Positions 45,907-55,922 of a stretch of 64,000 nt of DNA are shown here, piece by piece (the stretch's first letter is position 1; every line of letters begins with the position of its first letter). The notes below the pieces were generated by a model that made no database searches, was not told where the DNA came from, and saw nothing but the letters and a program-made list of their open reading frames with translations. The translations under genes were made by a program, and so were the position numbers. The stretch comes from Cyanobium sp. Cruz-8D1 (GTDB lineage: Bacteria > Cyanobacteriota > Cyanobacteriia > PCC-6307 > Cyanobiaceae): contig NZ_JAGQCD010000010.1 of the NCBI RefSeq assembly GCF_024345975.1, positions 58,703 through 122,702 of the forward strand, written 5' to 3'.

Positions 45907-46140
45907 ATGTCTCTCAGCCAGGTTCCGGAGGGTGCACGTGTATGGCTCCGCAGTTTGCCCCTGCATCCGGAACTGCAACGGCGTCTGCTGGCGATGGGGA
46001 TCAGGCCGGGGGTGGAGATTGAGGTGCTGCGCCGGGGGAAACCCGGCGGCCTACTGCACCTTTCCAGTGGCCTGATGGAATTCATGCTTCGGGGCGAACA
46101 GGCGGCCGAGATGGAGGTGACCTTGATCCCCCCTGGTTGA
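45907..46140 (+). CDS. feoA: FeoA-type ferrous iron transport accessory protein
   Basis: 77 aa SH3-like domain: MSLSQVPEGARVWLRSLPLH, LQRRLLAMGIRPGVEIEVLRR, LLHLSSGLMEFMLRGEQAAE. FeoA binds the FeoB nucleotide domain. ATG 45907 is preceded by GGAGACCAGG and gives the expected start; a GTG at 45865 would add 14 residues. It is convergent to feoB, only 32 nt away, and so not in an operon with it. Confidence 0.88.
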   Translation: MSLSQVPEGARVWLRSLPLHPELQRRLLAMGIRPGVEIEVLRRGKPGGLLHLSSGLMEFMLRGEQAAEMEVTLIPPG

Positions 46141-46172
46141 GCGATCGCCACCAGTGCGCCGGCGTTGGTCGA

Positions 46173-48050
46173 TCAGCGCAGGGACAGGATCCAGCCACCC
46201 CCCTGAAACACCACAAGGGCCATTACCCAGGCAAGCGACAACGACCAGCCCAGGGACAGCAAGGCGAAGGTGCGACTCCGGGATTCCTGCAGCTGGGCCG
46301 CCACGGTTCCCAGGCACGGGGTGTACAGAAGGACGAAGGTCATGAAGCTGAGCGACTGCAGCGGTGTGATGGCGGTCTGGATCGCCCCACCGAGGCCGGA
46401 GGCGGTGGTGCCATAGATCACCGCCATCGCCCCCAGCAGGATTTCCTTGGCAATGAAGCCGAAGAAGAGAGAAACGCTGAGCTCGGGGTTCATGCCGATC
46501 GGCCCCAGCAGCGGCTGGAAGAATCGGCCGATCCCCGCCGCCAGCGACAGGCCGGAGGCCTCCGTTGCCCCCGGGGGCAGGTTGGTGAGCAGCCAGATCG
46601 CCGCCACACCCACGAGGATGAACACCCGCGTGGTCACCATGAAATTCAGCATCGACGTCCAGCCACGGCGCAGGATGGTGATCAGGCTGGGGGCCCGATA
46701 GGGCGGAAGTTCCAGCACGAAAGCCCCATCGCTGGGGTAGGCCCGCTTGAACACCAGGCCCGTGATCACGGCGGCTGCAAAACTCATCACATAGAAGCCG
46801 AACAGCACCAGTCCGGGCGCCCACCAGGGCCTGGGGAAGAACACCCCGGCCATGAAGATGAACACGGTGAGCCGAGCCTGACAGAGGGCAAAGGGAATGC
46901 ACAGCATCGCCAGCAGGCGCATGCCCCGATCCCGGATCACCCGGGTACCCAGAATTGAGGGAACGTTGCAGCCGAAGCCCATCACCTGCAGCACGAAGGC
47001 CCGCCCATCCAGCCCCAGCCAGTGCATGAACCCATCCATCAGAAAGGCGGCCCGTGGCAGATAGCCGGAGTCTTCGATGATGCCGATGAGCACGTAGAAC
47101 ACGAAGATCAGCGGCAGGAACGTGGCCACCGTGCCCACGCCCAGCCAGAGGCCATCCACCAGGAAGTGCCGCAGCCCGTCCGGACAGCCCAGACTCTGCA
47201 GACCCGGCACCAACCAGCTCGTCTGGATCCAGTCGAGAGCGGCTCCCAGCAGATCCTGCAGGGGCGTGGTCACCGCGTAGAGAAGCTGGAACACCGCCAG
47301 CACCATCACCAGGAAGAGCCCAACTCCCAGCAGCGGATGCAGCAGGAAGCGGTCAACCAGGCGAGTGCGGTGATTGAGCAATCCCTCCGGAAGGGTCACG
47401 TAGCGGGCCACCAACTCCTGCTGCCACCCATCCGGCACCGGAACCTGCGGCTGGGGGGAGCCTTGGAGGGCCACCTCGGCAGGCTTGGGCGCTTCCCCCC
47501 ACTGGTGCAGCTGGTCGAGCAGTTCGGCGATTCCCTGGTTGCGCTTGGCACTCACCGGCAGCACCGGCAGGCCGAGGGCCAGGGACAACCCCTGATGGTC
47601 AACCGTGATGCCGAATCGCCCGGCCTCATCGCTCATGTTGAGTGCCGCCAGCATCGGCAGGCCCAGCTGCCGCACCTGCAGCAGCAGCCGCAACTGGCTG
47701 CTGATCTGGCTGGCATTCAGAACCACAACCAGCAGATCGGGCGGGGTGTCGCGCAGGAAGCGTTGCACCACGGCCTCGTCCTCACTGCTGCCGCTGAGGT
47801 CGTGGATCCCCGGCAGGTCCACCAGCTCGTAGGTGCTGCCGTGGCCGTCGTCCGGCAGCGGACCCCGTTGCAGCTCCACCGTCAGGCCAGGCCAGTTGGC
47901 GATCTGCGCATGGCCGCCGGTGAGTCGGTTGAAGAGCGTCGACTTGCCGGTGTTGGGCATCCCCACCAGGGCCAGCTGAAAGCCCGGGCCATGGCTTTGG
48001 CCACTCTGCACCTGGGAGCCGTGGCAGGACGGGGAAAGGGATGACGGCAT
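46173..48050 (-). CDS. feoB: FeoB ferrous iron transporter
   Basis: 625 aa from ATG 48050. N-terminal G domain: G1 GMPNTGKSTLFN, G3 VDLPGIHDLSG, G4 NMSDEA, and SAKRNQGIAELL. Then the GDI-like helical region, and a membrane domain with two GATE repeats (FLMDGFMHWLGLDGRAFVLQ, MGFGCNVPSILGTRV, LFFGFIAKEILLGA, LYTPCLGTVAAQL). The cysteines in MGFGCNVP and LYTPCLGT are the conserved permease ones. It lies 8 nt downstream of the ferritin gene on the same strand. Confidence 0.95.
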   Translation of the reverse strand: MPSSLSPSCHGSQVQSGQSHGPGFQLALVGMPNTGKSTLFNRLTGGHAQIANWPGLTVELQRGPLPDDGHGSTYELVDLPGIHDLSGSSEDEAVVQRFLRDTPPDLLVVVLNASQISSQLRLLLQVRQLGLPMLAALNMSDEAGRFGITVDHQGLSLALGLPVLPVSAKRNQGIAELLDQLHQWGEAPKPAEVALQGSPQPQVPVPDGWQQELVARYVTLPEGLLNHRTRLVDRFLLHPLLGVGLFLVMVLAVFQLLYAVTTPLQDLLGAALDWIQTSWLVPGLQSLGCPDGLRHFLVDGLWLGVGTVATFLPLIFVFYVLIGIIEDSGYLPRAAFLMDGFMHWLGLDGRAFVLQVMGFGCNVPSILGTRVIRDRGMRLLAMLCIPFALCQARLTVFIFMAGVFFPRPWWAPGLVLFGFYVMSFAAAVITGLVFKRAYPSDGAFVLELPPYRAPSLITILRRGWTSMLNFMVTTRVFILVGVAAIWLLTNLPPGATEASGLSLAAGIGRFFQPLLGPIGMNPELSVSLFFGFIAKEILLGAMAVIYGTTASGLGGAIQTAITPLQSLSFMTFVLLYTPCLGTVAAQLQESRSRTFALLSLGWSLSLAWVMALVVFQGGGWILSLR

Positions 48051-48057
48051 CGAGGCC

Positions 48058-48615
48058 TCAGGCCCCCCTGGTGCCACTGAGACCGCCCTTGACATGGGTC
48101 AGGGCGGTCCCCTCCAGGAACTGCTGGTCAAGCAGCAACAAGGCGGCGCTGTTGTCGCCAGCCAGGCGCAGGCGCTTGCGCACGAAGCGGGCTTCGGCCT
48201 CCTCCTGGAGCTGCTCGGCCACAAACCAATCGAGCATGGCGGTGGCGCTGCGTTCGCCAACGGTTTCGGCCATGGCATAGAGCCGGTTGATCGAGGCGGT
48301 GACCCCCTTTTCCATGTCATACACCTGGTCGAACAGGGTCTGCACCGACGGCCAGCTGCGTTCCGGCGCTTCGATGGTGGGCAATTCCACCTGTTCGTCA
48401 CTGTCCACCAGATAGGTAATCATGCGGGCCGCGTGGTCGCGCTCCTCCTGGCTCTTGCCGTGCATATAGGTGGAGAAACCGGCCAGATCCTTCTCCCGCA
48501 GCCAGATCGACATGGCGAGATAGGTGTGGCCGGCCTGGAACTCAGCGGCCAGGTGTTGGTTGATGGCGCTGGTGAGCTCTTTCACGTGGACGGCAGGGAA
48601 CACACACCTATCCAT
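48058..48615 (-). CDS. ftn: Ferritin
   Basis: 185 aa from ATG 48615. Four-helix ferritin: LTSAINQHLAAEFQAGHTYL with the first Glu ligand, GKSQEERDHAARMITYL with the ExxH pair, and FVAEQLQEEAEARFVRK with later ligands. It stores and detoxifies iron. It shares a transcription unit with feoB (8 nt gap), linking uptake to storage. An earlier Met at 48651 gives an unlikely N-terminus. Confidence 0.92.
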   Translation of the reverse strand: MDRCVFPAVHVKELTSAINQHLAAEFQAGHTYLAMSIWLREKDLAGFSTYMHGKSQEERDHAARMITYLVDSDEQVELPTIEAPERSWPSVQTLFDQVYDMEKGVTASINRLYAMAETVGERSATAMLDWFVAEQLQEEAEARFVRKRLRLAGDNSAALLLLDQQFLEGTALTHVKGGLSGTRGA

Positions 48616-48651
48616 AGCCAGGGCCGGATGGCATGGCCGTTCCATTCCCAC

Positions 48652-49065
48652 GACCCGATGAAAGCCGCTGACACCTGGAAGAAGCCCGGTCCATCAAGAC
48701 TGGGCGCTGGACCATCTGGTGGACGTTGTGGTGGGCCCTCCACACCCAGGGCGGATCCCACAGGAGACGATCAAGGAGGGTCAGAACAGGAGCGGCCGAG
48801 CCGACCGATGGGCGGCTTCGACGGCGACCTGGCCAGGGGCTGGGCCACGGGGCGAGTCAGGCCGCCAACCACCCGACTGGAGGTTTCACCACCGCTGGAG
48901 GGCCTCGCCAGGACCCGCCGGCAACGGTGGCAGAACCCTGTACACGCGCAGATTTTTCCTTCCAGACGCACCAAGGGCCCAGTCCAGAGCAATCCTTGAA
49001 GACCCGTTAACCTGCCCATAACACGATTGGGCTGAGCGGGTTGCTATTCATAACTTGCTCCACAA
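48652..49065. other. Intergenic region upstream of ferritin and pstS
   Basis: About 410 bp shared by two divergent genes, ferritin and pstS. Open frames exist on both strands (for example 48771-49019 minus, 82 aa with CACTGFCHRC), but none shows a family motif or good start context. The right end holds a possible Pho box. No RNA gene recognised. Confidence 0.5.
49006..49024 (+). promoter_or_regulatory. Possible Pho box upstream of pstS
   Basis: GTTAACCT, 3-nt spacer, CATAACAC: an 8-3-8 direct repeat close to the cyanobacterial PhoB/SphR box (CTTAACCT repeats). It lies ~55 bp before the pstS ATG, with TATTCA about 20 bp downstream as a candidate -10. The second half-site is imperfect. Confidence 0.45.
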
Positions 49066-49077
49066 TTGGCATTTCTG

Positions 49078-50085
49078 ATGACCTTCGCGAAGAAGGCCCT
49101 GATTCTCTCCGCCGCCGGTGCTGTCACCGCTGGACTGGCGGTTCCGGTGATCGCCCAGAGCAATTCCATCAGTGGCGCCGGGGCCACCTTCCCCGCTCCG
49201 GCCTACCAGCGCTGGGCCGTGGAGTTCGCCAAGGAAACCAAGAGGCAGGTGAATTACCAGTCGGTGGGATCCGGCGCCGGTGTTCGCCAGTTCCACGCCG
49301 GCAGTGTCGACTTTGGGGCCACCGATGAAGAGCTGAACGCCTCCAAGGGTGAGTTCACCAAGGGCGTGACCGCCCAGCGCGGTGCCCTGCAGATCCCGAT
49401 GATGGGCGGCACCGTCACCCCCGCCTACAACAATCCCAGCTGCAAGAACCTCAAGCTCACGCAGACCCAGGTCGCCGACATCTTCCTCGGCAAGATCAAG
49501 ACCTGGGATCAGCTGAAGTGCGGCAAGGGCCCGATCACGGTGGCCCACCGTTCCGATGGTTCCGGCACCACCTTCGTGTTCACCAACTCCCTCTCCTGCT
49601 TCTCGCCGGAATGGAAATCCAAGGTGGGCACCGGCAAGGCCGTCAAGTGGCCGGTTGGTGTGGGTGGCAAGGGTAACGAAGGCGTGGCCGGCGTGATCCA
49701 GAACACCCCCGGCTCGATCGGCTACCTCAACCAGGCCTACGTGAAAGGCAAAATCGTCGCTGCTGCCGTACAGAACAAGGCCGGCAAGTTTGTGATGGCC
49801 AACGACGTCAGCGGTGCTGCCGCTCTCAACAGCGTCAAGCTGGATGCGCGCCTCGGTGGTGAGGACTGCAACCCGGCCGGCGCCAACTCCTTCCCGATCG
49901 CGGCCTTCACCTGGATCCTGGCCTACCAGAAGGGCAATGGCGACAAGGCTTCCACCGTCCGGCAGTTCCTGACCTGGGGCCTCTCTCCCAAAGGTCAGGC
50001 GATCGCCAAGCAGCTGGATTACGTGCCCCTCACCGGTGCCGTTCTGGCCCGTGCCCGTGCCGAAGTGGCCAAGATCGGTAAGTGA
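49078..50085 (+). CDS. pstS: Phosphate ABC transporter substrate-binding protein
   Basis: 335 aa from ATG 49078. Signal peptide MTFAKKALILSAAGAVTAG, cleavage near VIAQ. Phosphate-binding segments: ISGAGATFPAPAYQRW, YQSVGSGAGVRQF, VDFGATDEELN, and AHRSDGSGTTFVFTNSLS. No pstCAB follows; it is a stand-alone gene with its own terminator, as common in marine picocyanobacteria. A TTG at 49066 in frame is less likely as start. Confidence 0.94.
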   Translation: MTFAKKALILSAAGAVTAGLAVPVIAQSNSISGAGATFPAPAYQRWAVEFAKETKRQVNYQSVGSGAGVRQFHAGSVDFGATDEELNASKGEFTKGVTAQRGALQIPMMGGTVTPAYNNPSCKNLKLTQTQVADIFLGKIKTWDQLKCGKGPITVAHRSDGSGTTFVFTNSLSCFSPEWKSKVGTGKAVKWPVGVGGKGNEGVAGVIQNTPGSIGYLNQAYVKGKIVAAAVQNKAGKFVMANDVSGAAALNSVKLDARLGGEDCNPAGANSFPIAAFTWILAYQKGNGDKASTVRQFLTWGLSPKGQAIAKQLDYVPLTGAVLARARAEVAKIGK

Positions 50086-50100
50086 TTCCGATCAACTCAC

Positions 50101-50144
50101 TCACCCCTTAGGGGTGAATCGGGGGGCTTAGGCCCCCCTTTTTT
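50101..50144 (+). terminator. Terminator of pstS
   Basis: Strong rho-independent hairpin GGGGGGC TTAG GCCCCCC (50121-50138) followed by TTTTTT (50139-50144). Immediately upstream a second inverted repeat TCACCCC TTA GGGGTGA (50101-50117) may add to termination. Confidence 0.92.
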
Positions 50145-50273
50145 GGGCACATCGTTCCACTCGCGCAACACAGGCAGAGAGGCCTCTGCCATGGCCCCAG
50201 GCCCGCTTGAGGAAAAAGCCTGGGAGTGAATGAACGACTCCCCGGCATGGCCTTGGCAACGGATGATTAGGTG

Positions 50274-50423
50274 CTACTTAGTCCGTTGGCGATCAATCGG
50301 CCTGGCACGGGATGGCTGGCACTCATCAGGATCTTGCTGGCCCTTGTCGCCGGTGATGGAGCCGACGGCGGACTGGATTTTGCCTTCAGCATCTTTGGCT
50401 GCGGCGTCGATTTTGGTGGACAT
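50274..50423 (-). CDS. Short CsbD-like protein, apparently truncated
   Basis: 49 aa. It starts MSTKIDAAAKDAEGKIQSAV and GSITGDKGQQ, which is the N-terminal repeat of CsbD-like general stress proteins. It then turns into unrelated sequence (DPDECQPSRARP) and ends at TAG. Normal CsbD proteins have a second AAKxxxGK repeat and ~60-70 residues. The remainder of the 50145-50876 interval shows no recognised gene. Likely a decayed or divergent copy. Confidence 0.55.
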   Translation of the reverse strand: MSTKIDAAAKDAEGKIQSAVGSITGDKGQQDPDECQPSRARPIDRQRTK

Positions 50424-50504
50424 GGTTCTCAGGGGGTTAGGGAGTGGAGCCGGGGGTGATCGTCCATGCCATTGCCGGTGGCTGCGATGGGTTGAGCCTG
50501 CCGA

Positions 50505-50681
50505 TCAACTCTCACGGTTCTTTTCCCGTGCAATGGCATGGCTCAGTCCTACGCAGGAATCGGAGCAGCAGACGGCTGATCCCCAACCTGCGGGGGCTGC
50601 AGCCATCGCCATGGCGGCAAACCTCAGCGCCCACGGCCCCTGCGGGAGCGGTGAAGCGTTGTATTCATAGTCCCTTATCAC
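50505..50681 (-). CDS. Possible small Ala-rich peptide
   Basis: From a GTG at 50681: VIRDYEYNASPLPQGPWALR, then an Ala/Met-rich hydrophobic stretch (FAAMAMAAAPAGWGSAV) and two cysteines. It could be a small exported or membrane peptide, but there is no family match that I know, and a longer frame (from 50849) is also open. Confidence 0.22.
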   Translation of the reverse strand: MIRDYEYNASPLPQGPWALRFAAMAMAAAPAGWGSAVCCSDSCVGLSHAIAREKNRES

Positions 50682-50876
50682 TTCTTGGTACAGCGCATCT
50701 GCTGTTTCCAGCTGCGGGATAAACGACGGTTCACGACAGCCGACGCGTCCTCCTTTCGCCAGGTGCAGGCAGCCATCAGCCTCCCAGGAGCTACTGCCGC
50801 CGATTGCATCCCCATGGGTCGACGGCCGAAGCAGGGGCGAAAGGACCACCGGCCCCTGGCCCGTGGCGCAGATGGA

Positions 50877-53800
50877 TCAGGCCTCCTTTGTCACCCCCTC
50901 GATCCGGTCCTCAATCTCCTGATAGATCTCCTGCAGCTGGGCGATGTTCTCGTCTGAAGTCTGCCAGTAACCGCGGCCGTTCACCTCCAGCAGGGTGCCG
51001 ACAATGCGGCGGAAGCTGTGGGGGTTGAGGTCCATCAGCCGCTGGCGCATCTCCGGGTCATTGATGAAGGTGTCGTTGGCCTCCTCGTACACAAAGTTGT
51101 CGACGGCGCCGCTGGTGGCACTCCAGCCCAAGGTGAAGTTGAGCCGCTTGGCCACCTCCCGCACCCCCTCGTAGCCGGAATTCAGCATGCCCTCATACCA
51201 CTTGGGGTTGAGCAGCTTGGTGCGGGAATCGAGGCGGATCGTTTCGCTCAAGGAACGCACCTGGGCGTTGGCCGTGGTGGTGTCGGCGATGTAGCTGGTG
51301 GGGGCCTTACCGTCGTCGCGCAGACCGGCGATCAGCTTGGTGGGGTCGGAATCGAAGTAGTGGCTCACATCGGTGAGCGAGATCTCGGCCGAATCCAGGT
51401 TCTGGAAGGTGACATCGGCCGTCTTCATCGCCGATTCGAACACCTCACGGTTCTGGTTCATCTCGCCGGGGTTGTCGGCGTTGAAGGCAAACGTCTTGCG
51501 GCTGAGGTACATCTCCTGCAGCTCGCCCTCCTCCTCCCAGGTGCTGTTCTCCACCGCCAGGTTGACGTTGGAGCTGTAGCTGCCGCTGGCATTGGAGAAC
51601 ACCCGGGTGGCGGCGTCCCGCAGGGAAATGCCCTGTTCGGCAGCCTGCTCCTGACTGTGCTTGCGCACGAAGTTCATCTCCAGGGGCTCATCGGCCTCGG
51701 CGGCCATCTTGACGCCCTGGTCGATCAGGCCCATCTGGTTGATGAACAGGTCGCGGAACACGCCCGAGCAGTTCACCACCACATCGATGCGGGGCCGGCC
51801 CAGCTCTTCGAGCGACAGCAATTCCAGTTTGTTGACCCGGCCGAGGGAATCGGCCACGGGACGCACGCCGATGAACCAGAGGATCTGGGCGAGGGATTCG
51901 CCGTAGGTCTTGATGTTGTCGGTGCCCCAGAGGACGCAGGCGATGGTTTCCGGCCAGGTGCCCTGCTCGGCCTTCTGGCGCTCGATCAGCCGGTCGACCA
52001 CCACCTTGGCCGCCGCGATGGCCGCCCGGGTGGGGATGGCCTGGGGATCGAGGGCATGGATGTTCTTGCCGCTGGGCAGCACCCCGGGGTTGCGGATCGG
52101 ATCCCCACCGGGTCCGGGCAGCACGTACTCGCCATCGAGGGCCCGCAGCAGGCTCTCCATCTCCATGTCGGCGCAGATCTGCTCGAGGCAGAAACGCAGG
52201 TAGGCGAACTGGCGATCCAGCTCGGTGATGTCCACATCGGGGAACCCGGCCTGCCGGCAGGCGCTCAGCCAGGGGGAGGGGAGGCGGTAGCCGACGCGCT
52301 CCAGCAGGTCGAAGAACCAGACGAAGCGGCGCTGCAGGCTCACCCGCCCATCGCTGCCGGTGACCTGGCGCACCATGGCCCCCACGGCCGAACGGCAGGC
52401 CTCGGTGATCACCCGGTTGAGCTCCACATCCGCCAGCACACCCGCGTCGTTGCCGCTATATACCTCGGCGATGGTGCGGCCGCGGCTCTCGGCCAGCAGA
52501 GCCGGCAGGGAACGCAGGCCTTCCTCCTCCCGTTCCAGGGCGGAGATGCTCACCAGGGTGGCGATCGCCTCCTCGGCGGTGGGCGGCTTGCCGATGGTGT
52601 GCAGGCCGCAGGGCAGCAGCCGGCTCTCGATCTCCATCAGCTGGCGGTACACCGCCCCCACCACGCCGTCACGCCCGTCAAGGTCGAGCGCCGCCGCATC
52701 GGCATCGCCCTCGGGCAACACCACATCTTTATCGAGGTTGCACTGGCGGGCCGTTTCGATGATCGCGTTGACGATCTGCACACCCCTGGAGCTCTCGCGC
52801 AGCTGCTGGTAGGACCCCACCAGCTCACCCAGCTCCTTGAGGCCCTTGTAGAGGCCGGCGTTCTCGGCCGGCGGGGTGAGGTAGCTGATCGTGGAGGCAT
52901 AGCCCCGCCGCTTGGCGATGGTGGCCTCCGAGGGGTTGTTGGCGGCGTAGTAATAGAGGTTGGGCAGGGCGCCGATGAGCGAATCGGGGTAGCAGGTTTC
53001 GCTCATGCCCATCTGCTTGCCGGGCATGAACTCGAGCGAGCCATGGGTGCCGAAATGGAGCACCGCATCGGCGCCCCAGACCTTCTCCAGGTAGGTGTAA
53101 TAGGCGGCGAAGCCGTGGTGGGGGCTGGCGCTGCGCGAGTAGAGCAGGCGCATCGGATCGCCCTCGTAGCCGAAGGTGGGCTGCACCCCCACGAACACAT
53201 TGCCGAAGTGGCGGCCGTAGATCAGCAGGTTGGTGCCATCGCTGTTGAGGCTGCCCGGGGGTTTGCCCCAGTTCTCTTCCAGGCGTTCGGAGTAGGGGGT
53301 GAGCCGTTCGTACTCCTCGACACTCATGCGGTGGGCGATCGCCAGCTCGGGGGCGCCTTCGAGGGCCTCCGGATCGCTGAGCACCGCCTGCATCAGCTCC
53401 TTGGGGGTCCGGGGCATGGCGTCAACCACGTAGCCCTTCAACTTCATCTCCTCCAGCACGCGGAAGATCGAGCCGAACACATCGAGGTAGGCGGCGGTGC
53501 CCACGTTGCCCTTGTCGGGGGGGAAGCTGAACACGGTGATCGCCAGCTTCTTCTCGGCCCGGGGCTTGATCCGCAGCGAGGCCCAGCGGATGGCCCGCTC
53601 GGCGATGGCATCCACCCGGTCCTGCAGGGTGTGGGCCTTGCCGGTGGCGTCATCGCGCCCCGACAGCACGATCGGTTCGATGGCACCGTCGAGTTCGGGG
53701 ATGGCGATCTGCAGGGCCACCTGCACCGGGTGCAGGCCCAGGTCGCTCTCCTCCCACTCCTGGGTGGTCTGGAAGACCAGGGGCAGGGCCACCATGTAAG

Positions 53801-54899
53801 GCCGGTTGAGCCGCTTGAGGGTTTCGATCGCCTTGGGATGGTCCTGGCGGGCCGGGCCGCCCACCAGGGCAAAACCGGTGAGGCTCACCACCCCATCCAC
53901 CAGGGGCTGCTCCGGCTGGAGGGGGTCGTAGAAGAAGGCGGAGACGGGTCGGGAAAAATCGAGGCCGCCGCAGAACACGGGAATCACCGTGGCGCCCCGG
54001 TATTCCAATTCCTGAATGATCGCCACGTAGTGGGCGTCATCCCCGGTGACGATGTGGCTGCGCTGCAACACCAGGCCGATCACCGGGCCCTGGCGGGCCT
54101 TTTCGCTCAGGTCGGCGCGGCTGGCGCTCCAATTGAGGTACTCCTTGAGGTCCTCGAACATCCCCGGCGCCATCGGGTGCCAGATGCCGAGATCGGGGAA
54201 CACCACCGGGTCGGCCACGGTGAGCTGGGGCCGGCCCAGCTCGGCTTTGCCGAACACGTAGCGGTCGGCCAGCATCAGCAGGAAGTTGCGCAGGTTGTCC
54301 GGCGTTCCCCCCAGCCAATACTGGAAGCTGAGCATGAAGGAACGGGCGTCCTGGGCCTTCTCCACCGGCAGGTACTTGAGCACCGTGGGCAGGGTGTTCA
54401 GCAGCTTGAGCATGGCGTCCTGGAAGCCGGCCCCATTGGCTTCCTTGCGCTTGCGCATGAACTGGGCGATGGCGCTCTTGCTCTGGCCCAGCTGGGCCAT
54501 CGAGAAGGTGCCCAGTTTGTTGAGGCGCATCACCTCCGGCATCGACGGGAACACCACCACCGCCTTGAGCCGGTCGCGGTGGGGCGCCACGGCGTCCACC
54601 ACCTTCTGGGCCAGGTCCTCGATGAAGATCAGCGAGGCGATGAAGACATCGGCCGCGGCCACGTCGGCGCAGAAGTCGGCGTAGTTGGCCGGATCGCGCA
54701 GCTCCTCGATCAGGTAGCCGCTGAGCTCCACCGCCAGGGGACCGTTCTGGTCGTTGAGGCCGGTGGCGGCGGTGGTGAGGGCGTTCTGGTACTGGGGTTC
54801 GAGCACCACATAGACGGCCTTCATCACCACCCGGTCGTTGGCACCATCGGTGGGGGCAGGGCTGACCCGGCGGCTGGCGGAACGGACCTGCGTGAACAT
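50877..54899 (-). CDS. chlH: Magnesium chelatase subunit H
   Basis: 1340-aa porphyrin-binding subunit that inserts Mg2+ into protoporphyrin IX with ChlI and ChlD. Start [16 protein letters not shown] is chosen since family homology begins soon after ([17 protein letters not shown]). CobN-type segments: [77 protein letters not shown] and [20 protein letters not shown]. Near the C-terminus [11 protein letters not shown] is conserved. Length matches cyanobacterial ChlH. Light-related regulation is likely but not visible in sequence. Confidence 0.97.
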   Translation of the reverse strand: MFTQVRSASRRVSPAPTDGANDRVVMKAVYVVLEPQYQNALTTAATGLNDQNGPLAVELSGYLIEELRDPANYADFCADVAAADVFIASLIFIEDLAQKVVDAVAPHRDRLKAVVVFPSMPEVMRLNKLGTFSMAQLGQSKSAIAQFMRKRKEANGAGFQDAMLKLLNTLPTVLKYLPVEKAQDARSFMLSFQYWLGGTPDNLRNFLLMLADRYVFGKAELGRPQLTVADPVVFPDLGIWHPMAPGMFEDLKEYLNWSASRADLSEKARQGPVIGLVLQRSHIVTGDDAHYVAIIQELEYRGATVIPVFCGGLDFSRPVSAFFYDPLQPEQPLVDGVVSLTGFALVGGPARQDHPKAIETLKRLNRPYMVALPLVFQTTQEWEESDLGLHPVQVALQIAIPELDGAIEPIVLSGRDDATGKAHTLQDRVDAIAERAIRWASLRIKPRAEKKLAITVFSFPPDKGNVGTAAYLDVFGSIFRVLEEMKLKGYVVDAMPRTPKELMQAVLSDPEALEGAPELAIAHRMSVEEYERLTPYSERLEENWGKPPGSLNSDGTNLLIYGRHFGNVFVGVQPTFGYEGDPMRLLYSRSASPHHGFAAYYTYLEKVWGADAVLHFGTHGSLEFMPGKQMGMSETCYPDSLIGALPNLYYYAANNPSEATIAKRRGYASTISYLTPPAENAGLYKGLKELGELVGSYQQLRESSRGVQIVNAIIETARQCNLDKDVVLPEGDADAAALDLDGRDGVVGAVYRQLMEIESRLLPCGLHTIGKPPTAEEAIATLVSISALEREEEGLRSLPALLAESRGRTIAEVYSGNDAGVLADVELNRVITEACRSAVGAMVRQVTGSDGRVSLQRRFVWFFDLLERVGYRLPSPWLSACRQAGFPDVDITELDRQFAYLRFCLEQICADMEMESLLRALDGEYVLPGPGGDPIRNPGVLPSGKNIHALDPQAIPTRAAIAAAKVVVDRLIERQKAEQGTWPETIACVLWGTDNIKTYGESLAQILWFIGVRPVADSLGRVNKLELLSLEELGRPRIDVVVNCSGVFRDLFINQMGLIDQGVKMAAEADEPLEMNFVRKHSQEQAAEQGISLRDAATRVFSNASGSYSSNVNLAVENSTWEEEGELQEMYLSRKTFAFNADNPGEMNQNREVFESAMKTADVTFQNLDSAEISLTDVSHYFDSDPTKLIAGLRDDGKAPTSYIADTTTANAQVRSLSETIRLDSRTKLLNPKWYEGMLNSGYEGVREVAKRLNFTLGWSATSGAVDNFVYEEANDTFINDPEMRQRLMDLNPHSFRRIVGTLLEVNGRGYWQTSDENIAQLQEIYQEIEDRIEGVTKEA

Positions 54900-55036
54900 G
54901 CGGCGGCAGCGTTGAGCAATGTGAAGCAGCCTACGAAGCTCGCGCCAGGGACGCGATCGGTTGCAGCGCAGCGTTACAGGCCGGCACCCTGCCGGAGGGC
55001 CAGGCCACATAGGCTCGCTCGGAACGCCAGCTCCCC

Positions 55037-55903
55037 ATGACCGCGACCTCCCCGTCCCCAGCAGAGCCGGCGCCGATTCCGGTGGTGGTGGCCGGGGCCC
55101 TGGGCCGCATGGGCGTCGAGGTGATCAAGGCGGTGCTCGCAGCCCCCGATTGCACCCTGGTGGGAGCCATCGACACCACCCCCGGCCACGAAGGGGAAGA
55201 TGTGGGACTGGTTCTGGGTCTCGGGGAGCTGGAGGTGGCGCTGAGCGCCGATTTCGAGGGCACCCTCTGCCAGGCGAGTCAGGCGGTGCGGCAGGCCGGA
55301 CCGGGCGGCGGGGCGGTGCTGGTCGACTTCACCCACCCCAGCGTCGTCTTCGAGCACTGCCGCGGCGCCTTCGCCTACGGCGTCCATCCGGTGATCGGCA
55401 CCACCGGCCTGCGTCCCGACCAGCTGGCGAACCTGGCCACCTTTGCCGACAAGGCCTCGATGGGGGGCGCCGTGGTGCCTAATTTCTGCGTGGGCATGGT
55501 GCTGCTGCAGCAGGCGGCGGCCGCAGCGGCGCGCTTCTATGACTACGCCGAGCTCACCGAGCTGCACCACAACCGCAAGGCCGATGCCCCCAGCGGCACC
55601 TGCCTCAAGACCGCCGAACTGATGGAAGAACTCGGCAAGCCGTTCAACCCCTCCCAGGTGGAGGAGCACGAGAGCCTGGTCGGCTGTAGGGGCGGGCTGC
55701 GGGACAGCGGCCTGCGACTGCATTCGGTGCGGCTGCCCGGGCTGGTGGCCCACCAGGAGGTGATGTTCGGCTCCCCCGGCGAGACCTACACCCTGCGCCA
55801 CGACACGATCGACCGCAGCGCCTACATGCCCGGGGTCTTGCTCACGGTCCGCAAGGTGCGCAGCCTGGGGGGCCTGGTCTATGGCCTGGAGAGGCTGCTG
55901 TGA
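55037..55903 (+). CDS. dapB: 4-hydroxy-tetrahydrodipicolinate reductase
   Basis: 288-aa NAD(P)H-dependent reductase of lysine/diaminopimelate synthesis. N-terminal Rossmann motif [61 protein letters not shown], and the catalytic/substrate loop [19 protein letters not shown]. Divergent from chlH with a 137-bp shared region. Length is normal. Confidence 0.95.
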   Translation: MTATSPSPAEPAPIPVVVAGALGRMGVEVIKAVLAAPDCTLVGAIDTTPGHEGEDVGLVLGLGELEVALSADFEGTLCQASQAVRQAGPGGGAVLVDFTHPSVVFEHCRGAFAYGVHPVIGTTGLRPDQLANLATFADKASMGGAVVPNFCVGMVLLQQAAAAAARFYDYAELTELHHNRKADAPSGTCLKTAELMEELGKPFNPSQVEEHESLVGCRGGLRDSGLRLHSVRLPGLVAHQEVMFGSPGETYTLRHDTIDRSAYMPGVLLTVRKVRSLGGLVYGLERLL

Positions 55904-55922
55904 GCCGCACGCCAGAGAAGCG

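Noticed and set aside
48719..49021. Open frames upstream of pstS
   Set aside because: Several mutually overlapping frames, none with domain features; the region looks regulatory.
51018..55040. 1340-aa open frame on the plus strand
   Set aside because: Exactly antisense to chlH; His/Gly/Gln-rich low-complexity translation typical of the mirror frame of GC-rich genes.
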